From Prorocentrum cordatum (lineage: Eukaryota; Sar; Dinophyceae; Prorocentrales; Prorocentraceae): a stretch of DNA of 64,000 nt. Location of the stretch: the NCBI GenBank assembly GCA_963575745.1, contig CAUYUJ010016305.1:519001-583000 (forward strand). Reading direction: 5' to 3'. Under the pieces are notes generated by a model. It was not told the DNA's origin. It made no database searches and worked only from the letters and a program-made list of their open reading frames with translations. This document shows positions 30,201 through 40,330 of this stretch, in pieces. Within the stretch, counting starts at the first letter, position 1. The number at the start of each line of letters is the position of its first letter. The position numbers and the translations under genes are program-made.

Positions 30201-31119
30201 GCTGAATGCCGTAATTCCGTGAGCCCCGCTTCACTTTGGCCCTGCGCATGACTTCCTCCAGGACAGAATTGAATAGAATGGGGCTGATTGGATCTCCCTG
30301 CTTGGTCCCCTTGCGGATGCCGAACTCGCGGCTGATGGCAGCGTTCCGAAGTCGACCGCGTTGTCCCTGGTAGAGTCTGGAAAGGACGTCCACATACGCT
30401 GGCGGAACGCCGTGAGAAAGCAGAGACGCCCAAATACTGCTGTGGTCAATCGAGTCGAAGGCCTTCTTAAAATCAAGCGTGGCAGCCCAAAGAGGCACAT
30501 TATACTCGTTGCATTTCTCTGCAATAAGGGTCAGCGCGAAAAGGTGGTCATCGCAGGAGTAGCCAGGCAGGAAGCCCGCCTGATCGCACGACCGTGCTGC
30601 AGTGAGTATCCCAGATATGCGCCCGCGCAGCACCCGACTGAACAAGTTATGCAATATGGGAATGATGCAAATAGGCCGATAGTTCTCTGCGAACCTCGGA
30701 TCACCCTTCTTGAACAAAACTCGTATTGAAGACGCCTTCCAGTACCCCGGGATCGCTGTCCCTGGCTTCAAGACGGCTGAGAACATAGCAGCAATCATAT
30801 TGAAAAGCAATGCGTTCCCATGTCGGATAATCTCTGCGACGATACCTCCCTCGTCGGGCGCCTTGCCCGGCCGCGTGCGTTTCAGCTGAGACAGGACTTC
30901 GTCGGGCGTGACAGCAGGCACTCGGCTGGCACCCGCATCGCAACAATAAGCTCCAGGCGCCCCGTCGTTCAACGACTCAAAAAAGCTAGCAAATACCTCT
31001 GCGATGTCATTGATGTCAGTTTTCTCGGTCCCGTTTTCGTCGACCACGGAGCAGATGCAATCTCTCTTGCCGCTGTTCCGGATGTCCACGAGTGGTTGCA
31101 GGTCCCGGAACTCAGCCAA
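30067..31119 (-). pseudogene. LINE reverse transcriptase (catalytic box lost)
   Basis: The frame carries the fingers and palm of a LINE reverse transcriptase: KRTRPGKAPDEGGIVAEIIR, YWKASSIRVLFKKGDPRFAE, NYRPICIIPILHNLFSRVL, QAGFLPGYSCDDHLFALTLI, WAATLDFKKAFDSIDHSSIW (first catalytic Asp in LDFKKAFD) and RKGTKQGDPISPILFNSVLE. The expected F/YADD box should follow TNLRF, but the sequence runs straight into DHRPRV in a wrong frame. The following conserved part reappears one frame over at 30200 and below. The protein begins inside a longer coding region; the listed start is only where this frame opens after a shift near 31140. Confidence 0.88.
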
Positions 31120-31545
31120 GATGATGATTGTTTTCGCACTCTTCCGTGCACATCCAATTGCTTGATCTCTTTCCGGATATTTTTCCTGACGTCCTGGACA
31201 GTATCCTTCGCGCCCGCCCTGCGAGCTGCCCTGCGCTGGTCGATAAGGCTGTGGAGAAGCTGTCGCGAAGCCTCTGCGTCGGAAACAACGTCTGCTTCAA
31301 CTTGCCGACACTGTTCCGCAACATGTTTGAGAACACTCTCGATAGCAACGCATCTGCTTTCCAAGTCTGGTGTCGGGTCAGAGCCGCTGCAGGAAGCGCG
31401 GAGGCGTGCGTCCAATTCGTCTCGGTACTGAGCGCTGTTGCTCGGCTTCCAGCCGCGGAAACCGCGTCTGGCGCGCTGGCCCCCCGCCTTGCTCTTGGAC
31501 CGAGGAGGGGACAGAGTCAGCCGGACAGTGCGGTGGTCAACGCCG
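30969..31545 (-). pseudogene. LINE ORF2 linker between endonuclease and RT
   Basis: This frame continues the endonuclease after its frameshift: GVGVDHRTVRLTLSPP carries the (S/V)DH motif that ends the endonuclease fold. It then runs through a charged linker (LLHSLIDQRRAARRAGAKDT and VQDVRKNIRKEIKQLDVH) until about 31150, where coding passes to the reverse transcriptase frame (RKSAKTIIILAEFRDLQPLV). Confidence 0.75.
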
Positions 31546-32280
31546 ACGCCTATATCCTATATCTTCAGTAGCCTCTGCGTCGGCAATGCACCGTGATTTA
31601 TCCATACTCACCAGAAAATAATCGAGCTGTCGCCTGCTTGCTCCATTCTGGTGCGTCCACAATTTGTCGAAACCCTTATCGAAGATCGCATTGGCAAGTA
31701 CCAGATTATGGCCAGCTGCCCACTGCACTAACAGTTCTCCTCGGGCGTTGCGGTCTCCAACACCGTGCAAACCCACCACGTCAGCATCATCGCTGGGCTG
31801 TCGGGCCCCAACGGTCGCATTCCAATCGCCTCCAACGACGCGCGACCGCCGCAAGGCACGAGCATCGGAAAGTAAACCCTCAATCGAATGATACATTTCG
31901 TCAACATCAGCGTCTGCATCACCACCGTGCGGCATGTAAACAGAGATGAAGCGAAACCGGTGGGCCCCGATATTGACGCCCAGGGCGCGCAGTCTGTCGT
32001 TCACTGCGTGGAAGGCGTGGAAGCCAACAGCCAATCGCCGGCGCAGCATGATCGCAGTGCCTCGGCCCCCCTTGGTTCCACCAGACCCGCAAAACATGCA
32101 TCCGTCGTCAAACGACCATCTCTCCCGCGCGCTTTCGCGCCAGGTTTCGCTCAATAACGCAACGTCCGATTCAAGAAAACATAGTTCAGTCAAAAACTCC
32201 GACTCCCGAACATCTGTCTGAATAGACTGGAGGTTCTTACCCAAAACGCAAATCTCAGTCTCCTCGCTTGCAGGCGCCAC
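31537..32280 (-). pseudogene. LINE AP-type endonuclease
   Basis: The frame shows the exonuclease-endonuclease-phosphatase fold of LINE ORF2: ICVLGKNLQSIQTDVRESEF at the start (the Asn motif), DVALLSETW (metal-binding Glu), RFRFISVYMPHGG, VVGGDWNATVG (Asp/Asn catalytic pair) and RQLDYFLVS. The last motif, VDH, is in the next frame (GVGVDHRT at about 31545-31522) because of a 7-base tandem duplication at 31551-31564. Position 32280 is the first in-frame start-like codon; the true start may lie a little upstream. Confidence 0.88.
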
Positions 32281-32422
32281 GGGAATCGTTACGACAGCAT
32301 CGTGGGATCCTGTGCCAAAAATATGAGTGCGTATGCCGCGCAGAGCTGCAGCTGGAAAGTCGCCCTCTGCTGACTGACAAGCGCCGCGCCCGCCGCTTGG
32401 GCACGCGGGTGCCCCTGTCTCC

Positions 32423-32476
32423 CCTCCTCTACCTCTACCTCTACCTCTACCTCTACCTCTACCTCTACCTCTGCCT
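32423..32476. repeat. CTCTAC hexamer microsatellite
   Basis: About nine tandem 'ctctac' units between the LINE ORF1 and ORF2 regions. Confidence 0.9.
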
Positions 32477-32559
32477 CCTCCTCTCCGTCTCCTGTCGTCG
32501 CCTCCCTGACGACAGCCTCCCCGAATAACAACCTCATCAGCAGCAGCCGGGCCCTACTC

Positions 32560-33060
32560 CAGCAGCGCCAGGTACCGAGCCTCCAGCTTGATGCCCTCGC
32601 CCTTCAGCTCCATGTTGCCGTTCTTGTACTCGCCAATCCGGGCATCCCACGATCCCCCGGCGGTAGTCCGCGTCGATGTCTGCCTTCACGATGTCCCCAT
32701 TCCCCCCCCCTCGTTCTCGATCACTGCTCTGACGAGCTTCCGGACAGCTCTGTCCTTGGCTTCGTCCTCTGGCGTCTTGCGCACGTCCTGGTTGAGGTAA
32801 ATACGCCGCCCCCCAATCTCGAACGACTTCGGCGTGTCAGGCTTCCGCAAGAAAGACGTCATGGCCTCCTCAGTCTTGAACCGTGCACCCCCTCTCGTCG
32901 CGTACCGTTTGCCGTGTGCATACACCCCGTCCTTCCCCAGGTCCGCCGTCACAGCCGCCAGCAGCTTGTTGATCTGTTCGATGATCTACTCGCTCTTGGT
33001 GTCCTCTGGGAAATTCCCGAAGGTGACGGTGCGCCTCTTCTCATCGTCCTGGACAGCTGA
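32560..33060 (-). pseudogene. LINE ORF1-like RNA-binding protein
   Basis: The minus-strand frame reads RRTVTFGNFPEDTKSE, then an in-frame TAG (32988-32986), then IIEQINKLLAAVTADLGKDG, YATRGGARFKTEEAMTSFLR, KPDTPKSFEIGGRRIYLNQD and DEAKDRAVRKLVRAVIENEG. 'RTVTFGNFPEDT..' looks like the first strand and helix of an RRM-type fold, and the rest is a conserved-looking basic domain. Its place before the endonuclease on the same strand fits ORF1 of a LINE. A further shift at a C run (32701-32708) separates the tail (GDIVKADIDADYRRG). Family call is by position and general look, not by a match. Confidence 0.6.
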
Positions 33061-33544
33061 CCTGAGGCCTCCTCCACCGCCTCCTCCTCCTCCGCCGCTG
33101 AAGGGTTGTGAGAATAAAAGCCGACACCGCAAAATAACCCTGGAGTTCGTTCCTTCTTCCGGGAGGCCTTCTTTAACTGTTTTCCAATACGTGTGCTGTC
33201 AAGCTTTCCAAAAGCTCCAACGGAAGCTCCTTCCAAGGGCTTCCAGAGATCCTTCGAGAGGTGTTAGAAGGCCTTCCTGGCGCTCAAGGTTTCGGACTCC
33301 ACAAATTCGTGCCAATCTGGGTGCGTTCCTGGATTCCAGCATCCAGGGGCGATGTCGGGCATGGGGGTCATAAAAAAACGGATCTGGGACGAAGACTTGC
33401 CCCTGGAGAATATGTTCAGATCTCTGGGGCCCGCGGATGAAAATGAGCTTGGCGCGACCCCAATCAGGGGAAAACTTATTCTTGCATGGGCGCAGTGCTT
33501 GGCATTGTTTGGCATTGCTTTTGCTTGGCTTTGTTTGGCATTGC

Positions 33545-33845
33545 TTGGGGAACCCGAGGAAGCAGGGGAACCTGGGGATCCCGAGGAACCTGGGGAACTC
33601 AGGGACCCAAGGAATCCGAGGAACTCGGGGAACCTGGGGAACCCAGGGAACCCGAGGAACCCGGGGAACCCGAAGAACCTGCGAGGAACGGGCATCGTAA
33701 CAACAAAAAACACCCGGGGCGGGGAACCCGAGGAACCAGGGGAACCGGAAGAAACTCTGGGGAACGGGCAACGTAACGATAGGAGGCACCGGGGGCTTGG
33801 AACCCGAGGGACCCGGGGAACCCAGATAACCTGAGGGACCTCCGG
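33545..33845 (+). repeat. GGGGAACCCGAGGAACC minisatellite
   Basis: Nine- to fifteen-base units 'ggggaacc(c/t)', 'gaggaac(c/t)' with variations. Gives periodic Gly/Glu/Pro or Arg/Phe/Leu frames. Confidence 0.85.
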
Positions 33846-34499
33846 GGAACGTGCACAGTAAGCCCCAGAGGCACCAACCTTTAAGCAAGAAAGAACCCGG
33901 TGGCAAGTCTAATTGGGGAAACCCATCGGACGTCTGGGTACGACAATCACCCATTCACAACCCTGGACAAGGAACAAGTGGAAGAGGTTGAGGGAGGAGG
34001 ACGAGGAGGACGAGGAATCCCTGTCAAGATCGCTACCTCACTCGCCCTTGTGATGCGACCGTTTGCGCCCGTCCCACCCTGTCTGTCGAGCTAGCGGCAG
34101 AGGGGGCAGACTCACGGGAAGCGTTTAGCATAGTGCACTGGGAAATCTTCTTGATCCTCTTTGAAAGCGTTTCCTCCCCCTCCATTTGGCACACGTCCGA
34201 AATTGTGAAGGAAAGAAGGGGGGCGACCCAACAGCAAATTTTGTCCAAAAGCAGAAGCGGCTGCTGCTGGACAAGCGACGCTAGTCCCAAATGGACGGCG
34301 GCGGCGACACCGACAGCGATTCCTGCTGAACCTGGATGGGAACTGTTGGTCTGCTTCTATATCCTTTCCGTCCTCATTCCGATCCTCTTGATGACTCCTC
34401 GCTTCTTCTCGCTCCTCCTCGTCACTAAAGCAGAGGCGGCACCGAATGAGGGGTCGATGGCCACGAAGAGCGAAGGAGGAAAGAGGGAGGGAGGGAGAC

Positions 34500-34745
34500 T
34501 AGAGGCCTCCTCGAAGGGGTCTGAGTAGATGGGGTCGGGGGATCTTGCCGCATCACCGATACATCACCGATACATCGGCGATGCATTGGCGATGCATAGT
34601 CGACGTCGGCGTTGCAGCGGCGACGTCGACATGAAGGACATCGAGCTCCACATCGAACCGCACTGGCGATGCATCGACAATACGGCCCGTTCTTCCAACC
34701 CCATCTGCTCCGATCCCATCTTGGAGGCCTACAGAGGAGGCGGAA
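34500..34745. mobile_element. foldback element, family B copy 2
   Basis: The left end 'ctagaggcctcctcgaaggg' + 'gtctgagtagatggggtc' pairs with the right end 'gatcccatcttggaggccta' reading inward 'ccaaccccatctgctcc'. The inside holds repeated palindromes of 'ggcgatgcat' and 'caccgatacat'. Related to 46100-46325 and 28318-28376. Confidence 0.7.
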
Positions 34746-34789
34746 CGAGGCGAGACACGCGCGCGCCCCCGCCCAGGCGTCGGTCAGGG

Positions 34790-34880
34790 GCGCCTCCTCC
34801 TTGCGGGCGCTGGCGTCGCCCTCGAAGGCGAGGCGCTCCTGCTGGAGGGCCCGGCGGCCGTCCTCGCCCGCGCCGGCGGA
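34790..34880 (-). CDS. helical coding island 7 (putative exon)
   Basis: Minus-strand frame GEDGRRALQQERLAFEGDAS then ARKEEAPLTDAW, charged and helical. A TCC tract (34935-35035 on plus) lies about 60 bases upstream in the minus sense, and foldback family B begins about 45 bases beyond its 3' side. Confidence 0.32.
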
Positions 34881-34934
34881 GGAGCCCAGGGCTCCCCTGA
34901 CGGGTAGCACAGGGGTCGCCCTCCCCCCCCCCCC

Positions 34935-35035
34935 ATCCTTCTCCTCCTCCTCATCCTCCTTCTCCTCTCCCCTCCTCCTCCTCCCTCCTCCTCCTCCTCC
35001 TCCTCCTCCTCCACCACCTCCTCCTCCACCTCCGT
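34935..35035. repeat. TCC triplet microsatellite
   Basis: (CTC/TCC)n with a few changes. Confidence 0.85.
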
Positions 35036-35094
35036 CCTCGCCTGGCGCCGCCCTCACGGATACGGCGCGTGCGTGTCATGACGCCCACGGCGCT

Positions 35095-35215
35095 GGTTTC
35101 TGACACCGCGTACTTCGTTCCACCCTGGACCATCGACGGTTTTTCGATGGCCAGATCGTTCCAGATCTGGCACGTCTGGGCCACTGGCGGCGTCCAACCC
35201 TGAAAGCTCGCGCTG
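35095..35215 (+). repeat. dispersed repeat shared with 48222-48335
   Basis: Common blocks in the same order and strand: 'tttctgaca.cgcgt', 'ttttt.gat..c.agatcgt(t/c)cca.atc', 'ctgggcc.c.ggc.gcgt(c/t)caacc'. Roughly 70 % similar by eye. Confidence 0.55.
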
Positions 35216-35751
35216 GGGTCGCCGCCGCGTCGACAGGACACGTTCCCACCGCACTCAGAGAAAGGTTCGCGCCCTCCTCGCCGCTCTCCGACCACCTTCA
35301 ACGCGAAAGGTGACGCTTTCCTGCCGCTCTCTTGCCACTTCCCCGCGCGCTGCCGGTGGCGCTGATCCTCCCGCGAAGGAACCCCCGACCTCCGAAGGAT
35401 TCATTTGCTCAATCCCGACGTTACCTGATCTCCTCCCGCTGTGAAACAGTCATGACGGAAGGTGTTTGGCAACTTTCGGGCCCTGAGAGCCCCTCGCCAG
35501 GCCGGGGACAAACGAAAAACGATTCGGGATGGAAAACTGGTCCGGGGAAGTGGTCTAAACATCCTGGGGAGGTGTGTTTTTTCTCTTCCCTTTCGGCTTC
35601 TTGGGGGCGCTTTCGGGCCCCGCGGCGGCGCCGACCGTTGGAAATGGATACGGGACGAGAGCTGCCCCCTGGGAAAGGGGTCGGGAGCGGTGCTGGGGGC
35701 GATGCGGCGGCCGTGTTCTTCCTATTGCGGAGAAGGGATAGAAGGACGCGA

Positions 35752-35893
35752 ACTGCACACCTGCACCGATCCTGGCCAGGCCCACCCTGAGCCCAAGGTC
35801 GGTGTATACACACCCTCCTCGCCCTGGCCAGGAAGACATCCTGGGCCCAGGAGTAGCCCTGCCGGGATCGGTGCAGGTGCAGGTGTATAGCCG
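35752..35893. mobile_element. foldback structure (single copy)
   Basis: 'tgcacacctgcaccgatcct' + 'ggccaggcccaccctgagcc' pairs imperfectly with the 3' part, whose reverse complement reads 'tacacctgcacctgcaccga' + 'tcccggcagggctactcctg'. Arms of about 45 bases, loop about 45. Confidence 0.55.
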
Positions 35894-35934
35894 GAACCCC
35901 CCACCCGAGCAGCGCTGCGCGACGCACGAGTCGC

Positions 35935-36022
35935 TATCATCATCGCGCTCTCGAGCCGCTGCCCGGAGAGCGAGCACCTCTCGGATGCGCGTGCGGGCAA
36001 GCGCGAGGCGGGATCGCCCTCG
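35935..36022 (-). CDS. helical coding island 16 (putative exon)
   Basis: Minus-strand frame SRLALARTRIREVLALRAAA then RERDDDSDSC, helical and charged. 'CATCCGAGAG' could be an acceptor. It follows the same pattern as the other minus-strand islands but has no clear donor. Confidence 0.25.
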
Positions 36023-36029
36023 CGCCGCT

Positions 36030-36660
36030 GGGGGGCCTGGGTGGGAGAGCGTCTCGGGGTCCTGCCAGGATTCGGCTTGAGTGGCAAGAGTGGCATTTGC
36101 CGCGCGGCATCAGGGGGCCGCGGGCCGTGGAAGGCCAAGTCCAATTGCGCAGACCAGTGCTGGGGGGGCTCCTGTGGACCCGCACCCGGGAACACTCGGG
36201 CGAAGTGCCACCTATTCGCGTAGCCGGATTCGCCGACCCCCGCTTGCCGATGGTGATATGGCGTGTGAGATGTTTGGCCAGTTCCCTTCCCCCATTCCCA
36301 CGGCCCCTCATTCCCATTATTGCCTGTCCCGGATACTTTGCGGGTCCACGGGCTCGCGTGCTCAGCTGTGCCCTGCCTGGAAGGCGACCTGTGCCCTGGA
36401 CGGCATCCTGACCTGCGCCACTGCATCGGACGGGATGCGCTCTGTCCACATCTCCGAGGCGAATCCAGCCGTGACTACCTGAGCGCCCTAGGACGCCCAG
36501 AAAGCGCCAAAAATATCATGATCACCCTCCAGGTCCTACTCCTCCCCCGTACCTTCCTGGAGGTCCCGTAGGTTACCCACGGCCTCTGGAGACCTCTGCA
36601 TGGCAGCCCGAATAGGGCATACTAGGCAACTCGCAGCGGACGTCTGGACACCTCGACCCT
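36030..36660. other. unassigned sequence
   Basis: No gene, repeat or RNA could be supported. Confidence 0.35.
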
Positions 36661-36684
36661 CAACGCATCGATGCCTCGATCCTC

Positions 36685-36830
36685 GAACGTCCTCCCCCCT
36701 CCTCCCCCTCCTCCCCCTCCTCCTCCTCCTCCTCCGCCTCCTCCACGGCCTCCTCCGCCTCCTCCTCCTCCTCCTCCTCCTCCTCCTCCTCCTCCTCCTC
36801 CTCTTCCCTCCTCTTCCTCCTCCTCCTCAT
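36685..36830. repeat. TCC triplet microsatellite
   Basis: (CTC/CCT)n tract; gives poly-Pro, poly-Leu or poly-Ser on plus and poly-Glu/Arg on minus. Confidence 0.9.
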
Positions 36831-37224
36831 TCTCCGTCTACCATCCACTCTTCGATCCTCCGTCCCCGCCGAACACCTTCAGAGGCCTTCGGAAGTCACT
36901 GGAGGTCTGCGGAGGTCCCCAAGGGCCTCCGAAGGCCGCAGAGGCTTACGGAGACCCACAAGATCCAAACACGTCGATTTGATCCAAACCCTCATCCTCG
37001 ATCCTCGATCCTCCAATTCTCCCAGGCAGTGCCAAGGGAGATCACCACCAGGGGGGGCGCCACCTCCACAAGGAGGGGGACCCATCAGGACACGCGCTAA
37101 ACCTCCACGACCTCCAGAAACGCTCAGAATCGCAGAAAAAGCTCGATCCTCGAGCCCTGATCCTCAGGAGGAGCTGCATTGCATGATCCTCCCGCCTGAT
37201 CCCCCTCCTCCTCGGACGGAGGGA

Positions 37225-37312
37225 AGCGGGGGCCGCGCCCGGGGCGTCCTCAAGCTGCGCCCAGGCATGCTTCAGAGCCTCCTTGCTGCTCCTGCGGCTG
37301 GCTCGCAGCGCG
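37225..37312 (-). CDS. helical coding island 13 (putative exon)
   Basis: Minus-strand frame RSSKEALKHAWAQLEDAPGA with 'agccgcAG' as a possible acceptor just upstream. Short; low certainty. Confidence 0.22.
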
Positions 37313-37539
37313 GGACATAAACGGAATGTGCTCGGATGGGGCGCGGGCATAACACGGGGGTGTTCGCGCAGGGACCGTTAAGGAGCCCTCCTGGGCCACT
37401 TCCTGCGGGACGCGGAAAACAACGCCGGGGGAGCGAAACAAATGCTGCTCTAATCTCCTCGCCACGTGAGAGCGCTCGAAGGGGGAAACAAATACTACTC
37501 CACTGTACTCGCCGCGTGGCAGCGCCTGCGGAGCGAACG

Positions 37540-37700
37540 CCCGCGCGCCCGCCCGCCCGCCAGAGCGCGCGCGCGCCCGCCGCCCGCCCACCCGGCTGCC
37601 CGCCCGCCCGCCTGCGCGCCCACCCGCCCGCGGGCCCGCCCGCCCGCTCGCCCGCGCGCCCGCCCGCCCGCCGCCCGCGAGCGCGCGCGCGCCGGCTCGC
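37540..37700. repeat. CCCG/CGCC tract
   Basis: 'cccgcccgcc' and 'gcgcgcgc' simple sequence giving Arg/Ala/Pro/Gly frames. Confidence 0.85.
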
Positions 37701-38040
37701 GCGCGCGCCACGTGGCAACGCCAAGGGAGCGAAACAAATTCTGCTCCACTCCCCAGTCGCCTCGAACCTCTCACGCGTCTGGGCCGAACCACCCCAAATT
37801 TCGGATCGCACCTCCCTGCGGTTTCGGGTGCACCCATTCTCGCGACTTCGGGTTTAAACCCACCGAGTTTTCGGGTTTCGCCCTTCCGCGGGGGGGTTCG
37901 GGTTTACCCCACCCCTCCCTGTTTTCGGGCTTGGCGGCGATTTCCTGGTTCAAGCTTCTTCTGCCCCGAACCCACCTCTCCCTCAAACAATTGCCCCTGA
38001 CAACCTCCACCCCCACACGGGGCCGACCCGCGTCGACGGC

Positions 38041-38042
38041 AA

Positions 38043-38085
<43 letters not shown>
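38041..38085. repeat. GAC triplet microsatellite
   Basis: About 15 uninterrupted GAC triplets. Confidence 0.9.
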
Positions 38086-38147
38086 GCCGCGGCAACACGG
38101 CGCGGGGACGACGCGGGCCGCCAGGCGAGGCCACCGCACTCCTGTCG

Positions 38148-38215
38148 CTGTCGCGGACCGCCTGCTGCAGCTCCAGCAGCCGCCGGTGCTCGGCCTCGGC
38201 GGGCGCGCCGCGCTC
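38148..38215 (-). CDS. helical coding island 8 (putative exon)
   Basis: Minus-strand frame AEAEHRRLLELQQAVRDSDR, amphipathic. Its 3' side reads 'GACAG|GAGTGC', which lacks a GT donor. A GAC tract lies downstream in the minus sense instead of upstream. Confidence 0.28.
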
Positions 38216-39089
38216 CGCGCCCCGCGCCCGAGAGGGCCTGGCCTCCCTCCCCTGCCGTGCCGTCCCGAGGGCTGCTCCCCCCGCGCCGTCCCGTTGAGGA
38301 GCCGCCCGCCAGGAGGCCCCCCTCCTCCGTGCCCCACCCGAGGAGGGTGCTCCCGCGCCCTCCCGCACAAGGAGCCGCCCGCCCCGTGGCCCCGGGGCGC
38401 CTCGAGGCGCTCGCGCTCCGCGGCGGCGGCCGCCTTGTCCTCGAGCTGGCTGTCCTCCATGCGCCTCGCCAGGGTGGAGGCGTCCTCCTTTGGCCTGCTC
38501 CATCCACACACCTCCATCCTCTTCCTTGCCTCACCCTCCTCCTCCGTCCTCCTCCGTCCTCCTCCATCTTCCTCCTTCGTCTGTCTCTTCCACCCTCCTC
38601 CATTCTCAATGCTCCTTCTACTGTTCCCCTCCTCAATGCCCCCCAATCCCTCTCCTCCTCCTCCTCCTCCTCCCCCTCCTACTCCGCCTCCTCCTCCTCC
38701 ATCATCCCCTTTTGTTCCCTCCTCATCCTCCTTCTGCGACCTCCCTGCTCCCCCCTCTCCTCCGAGGTTCAAGGACCATCCTCGGAGGTGTGTGGGGGGG
38801 GGGGGGGGGCGCATCCTCCTCGGGACACTCCTTTGGGGCGCCTCTTCGGGATGCCTTTCGCCGCCCGCACTGCGCTGGCCCGCAGACCCCTCGGGGTGGA
38901 GGAACTCGCTGCGGGGCGGACGCCCTCAGTCACCAACCACAGGGTCGAACCACAGGGTCTTCATTTCCCTTCGATGCTCTAGGGTCGAGGTTACTGATGC
39001 TCTGGGCATGTTTCGGGGCCTCCGGGTGCCTCCGGACGCTTTTGGAGGCCTCTGGGGACCCCTGCCGACCTTCGGGTACCTTGTCCTAC

Positions 39090-40330
39090 GTTCTCCTACC
39101 TCCTCCTCCTCCTCCTCCTCCTCCTCCTCCTCCTCCTCCTCCTCCTCCCTCCTCTCCTCCTCCTTCCCTCCTTTCCTCCTCCTTCTCCTCCTGTTCCGCC
39201 TTCGCCTCTCCTCCTCCTCCTCCTCCCTCCTCCTCCTCCTCCTCTCCCTCCCTCCCTCCCTCCCTCCCTCCCTCCCTCCCTCCCTCCCTCCCTCCCGTCT
39301 CGCGCCGCCGGCTCCCGAGTGGGACCGGCACCCCCTGCGCCCCAGGGGGACCGACGGCGATGCCGGAAAGAGGTCAGTCCGGCGGGGACTAAGCGAAAGG
39401 CAGGTTAATTCGCTGACTCCCTCCCTCCCTCCTCCGCTCCCCCCTCCCTCCCTCCCTCCCCTCCCTTCCCTCCCTCCCTCCCTTCCTCCCTCCCTCCTCC
39501 TCCGCTTGCTCGCAGCCACGGCAACCCACTGACCTTTGAGTGGGTGGCCACCACGGCTGGGGGCGTGTGAGGGCCGTTCCCAGGGCGCGGGAGGGCCGTC
39601 CATCCTCTCCCTCCCTCCCTCCCTCCTTCCCCCCGTACCTCCCTCCTCCCTCGCTCCCTTCCTCCCCTCCCCTCCTCCTCCTCCTCCTCCTCCTCCTCCT
39701 CCTCCTCCTCCTCCTCCTCCTCCCCTCCCTCCTCCCTCCTCCCTCCTCTCCTCCTCCTCCCTTCCTCCTCCTCCCTCCCTCCTCCTCCTCCCCTCCTCCC
39801 TCCTCCCTCCCTCCCTCCTCCCTCCTCCGTCCTCCCTCCCCCTCCTCCCTCCTCCCTCCTCCCTCCCTCTCCTTCTTCTCCCCTCCATCCCTCCTCCCTC
39901 CTCCCTCCTCCTCCTCCCTCCTTCCTCCTCCTCCCTCCTCCCTCCTCCTCCTCCTCCTCCTCCTCCTCCTCCTCCTCCTCTTTCCCTCCGTCCTCCGTCC
40001 TCCGTCCTCCGTCCTCCGTCCTCCGTCCTCCATCCTCTCTCCTCGTCCTCGTCCTCGTCCTCGTCCTCCTCCTCCTCGTCCTCCTCCTCCTCCTCCTCCT
40101 CCTCTTCCTCCTCCTCCTCCTTCTTCGCCTCCCTCCCTTCTGCCACTCATCCTCGCTTCACGTTCCTCCTCCCCCTCATCCCCCTCTTCCCATCCCCAAT
40201 AACATTCCTCCTCCTCCTCCTCCTCCTCCTCCTCATCATCATCATGTTCCTCCTCCTCCTCCTCCTCCTCCTCCTCCTCCTCCTCCTTCCCTCCTCCTCC
40301 TCCTCCTTTTCTTCCCCCTCCTCCTCCCTG
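39090..40330. repeat. TCC/TCCC microsatellite complex, about 1.2 kb
   Basis: TCC tracts (39098-39150, 39678-39725, 39945-39980, 40040-40120, 40207-40310), CTCC and CCCT tetramer tracts (39245-39298, 39415-39510), and CCTCCGT hexamer-like tracts (39985-40035). Two short unique islands (39300-39415 and 39515-39600) interrupt it. The 324- to 688-codon frames crossing it are artefacts. Confidence 0.9.

Larger units (their letters stand above)
29240..33090 (-). mobile_element. non-LTR retrotransposon (LINE), near full length, inactive
   Basis: In order on the minus strand: an ORF1-like region (33060-32560), a CTCTAC microsatellite, an AP-type endonuclease (32280-31533), a linker, the reverse transcriptase (31119-30067) and a C-terminal region (30200-29240). 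The parts are collinear and close together, as in a bicistronic LINE. Four frameshifts and one in-frame TAG are visible, and two of the frameshifts have a simple local explanation (see findings). No target-site duplication or tail was identified, so the ends are approximate. Confidence 0.85.

Noticed and set aside
38926-40146. 406-codon Glu/Arg-rich minus frame as a coiled-coil protein
   Set aside because: Unlike the short islands, it is pure GGA/GAG repeat with no varied heptad pattern.
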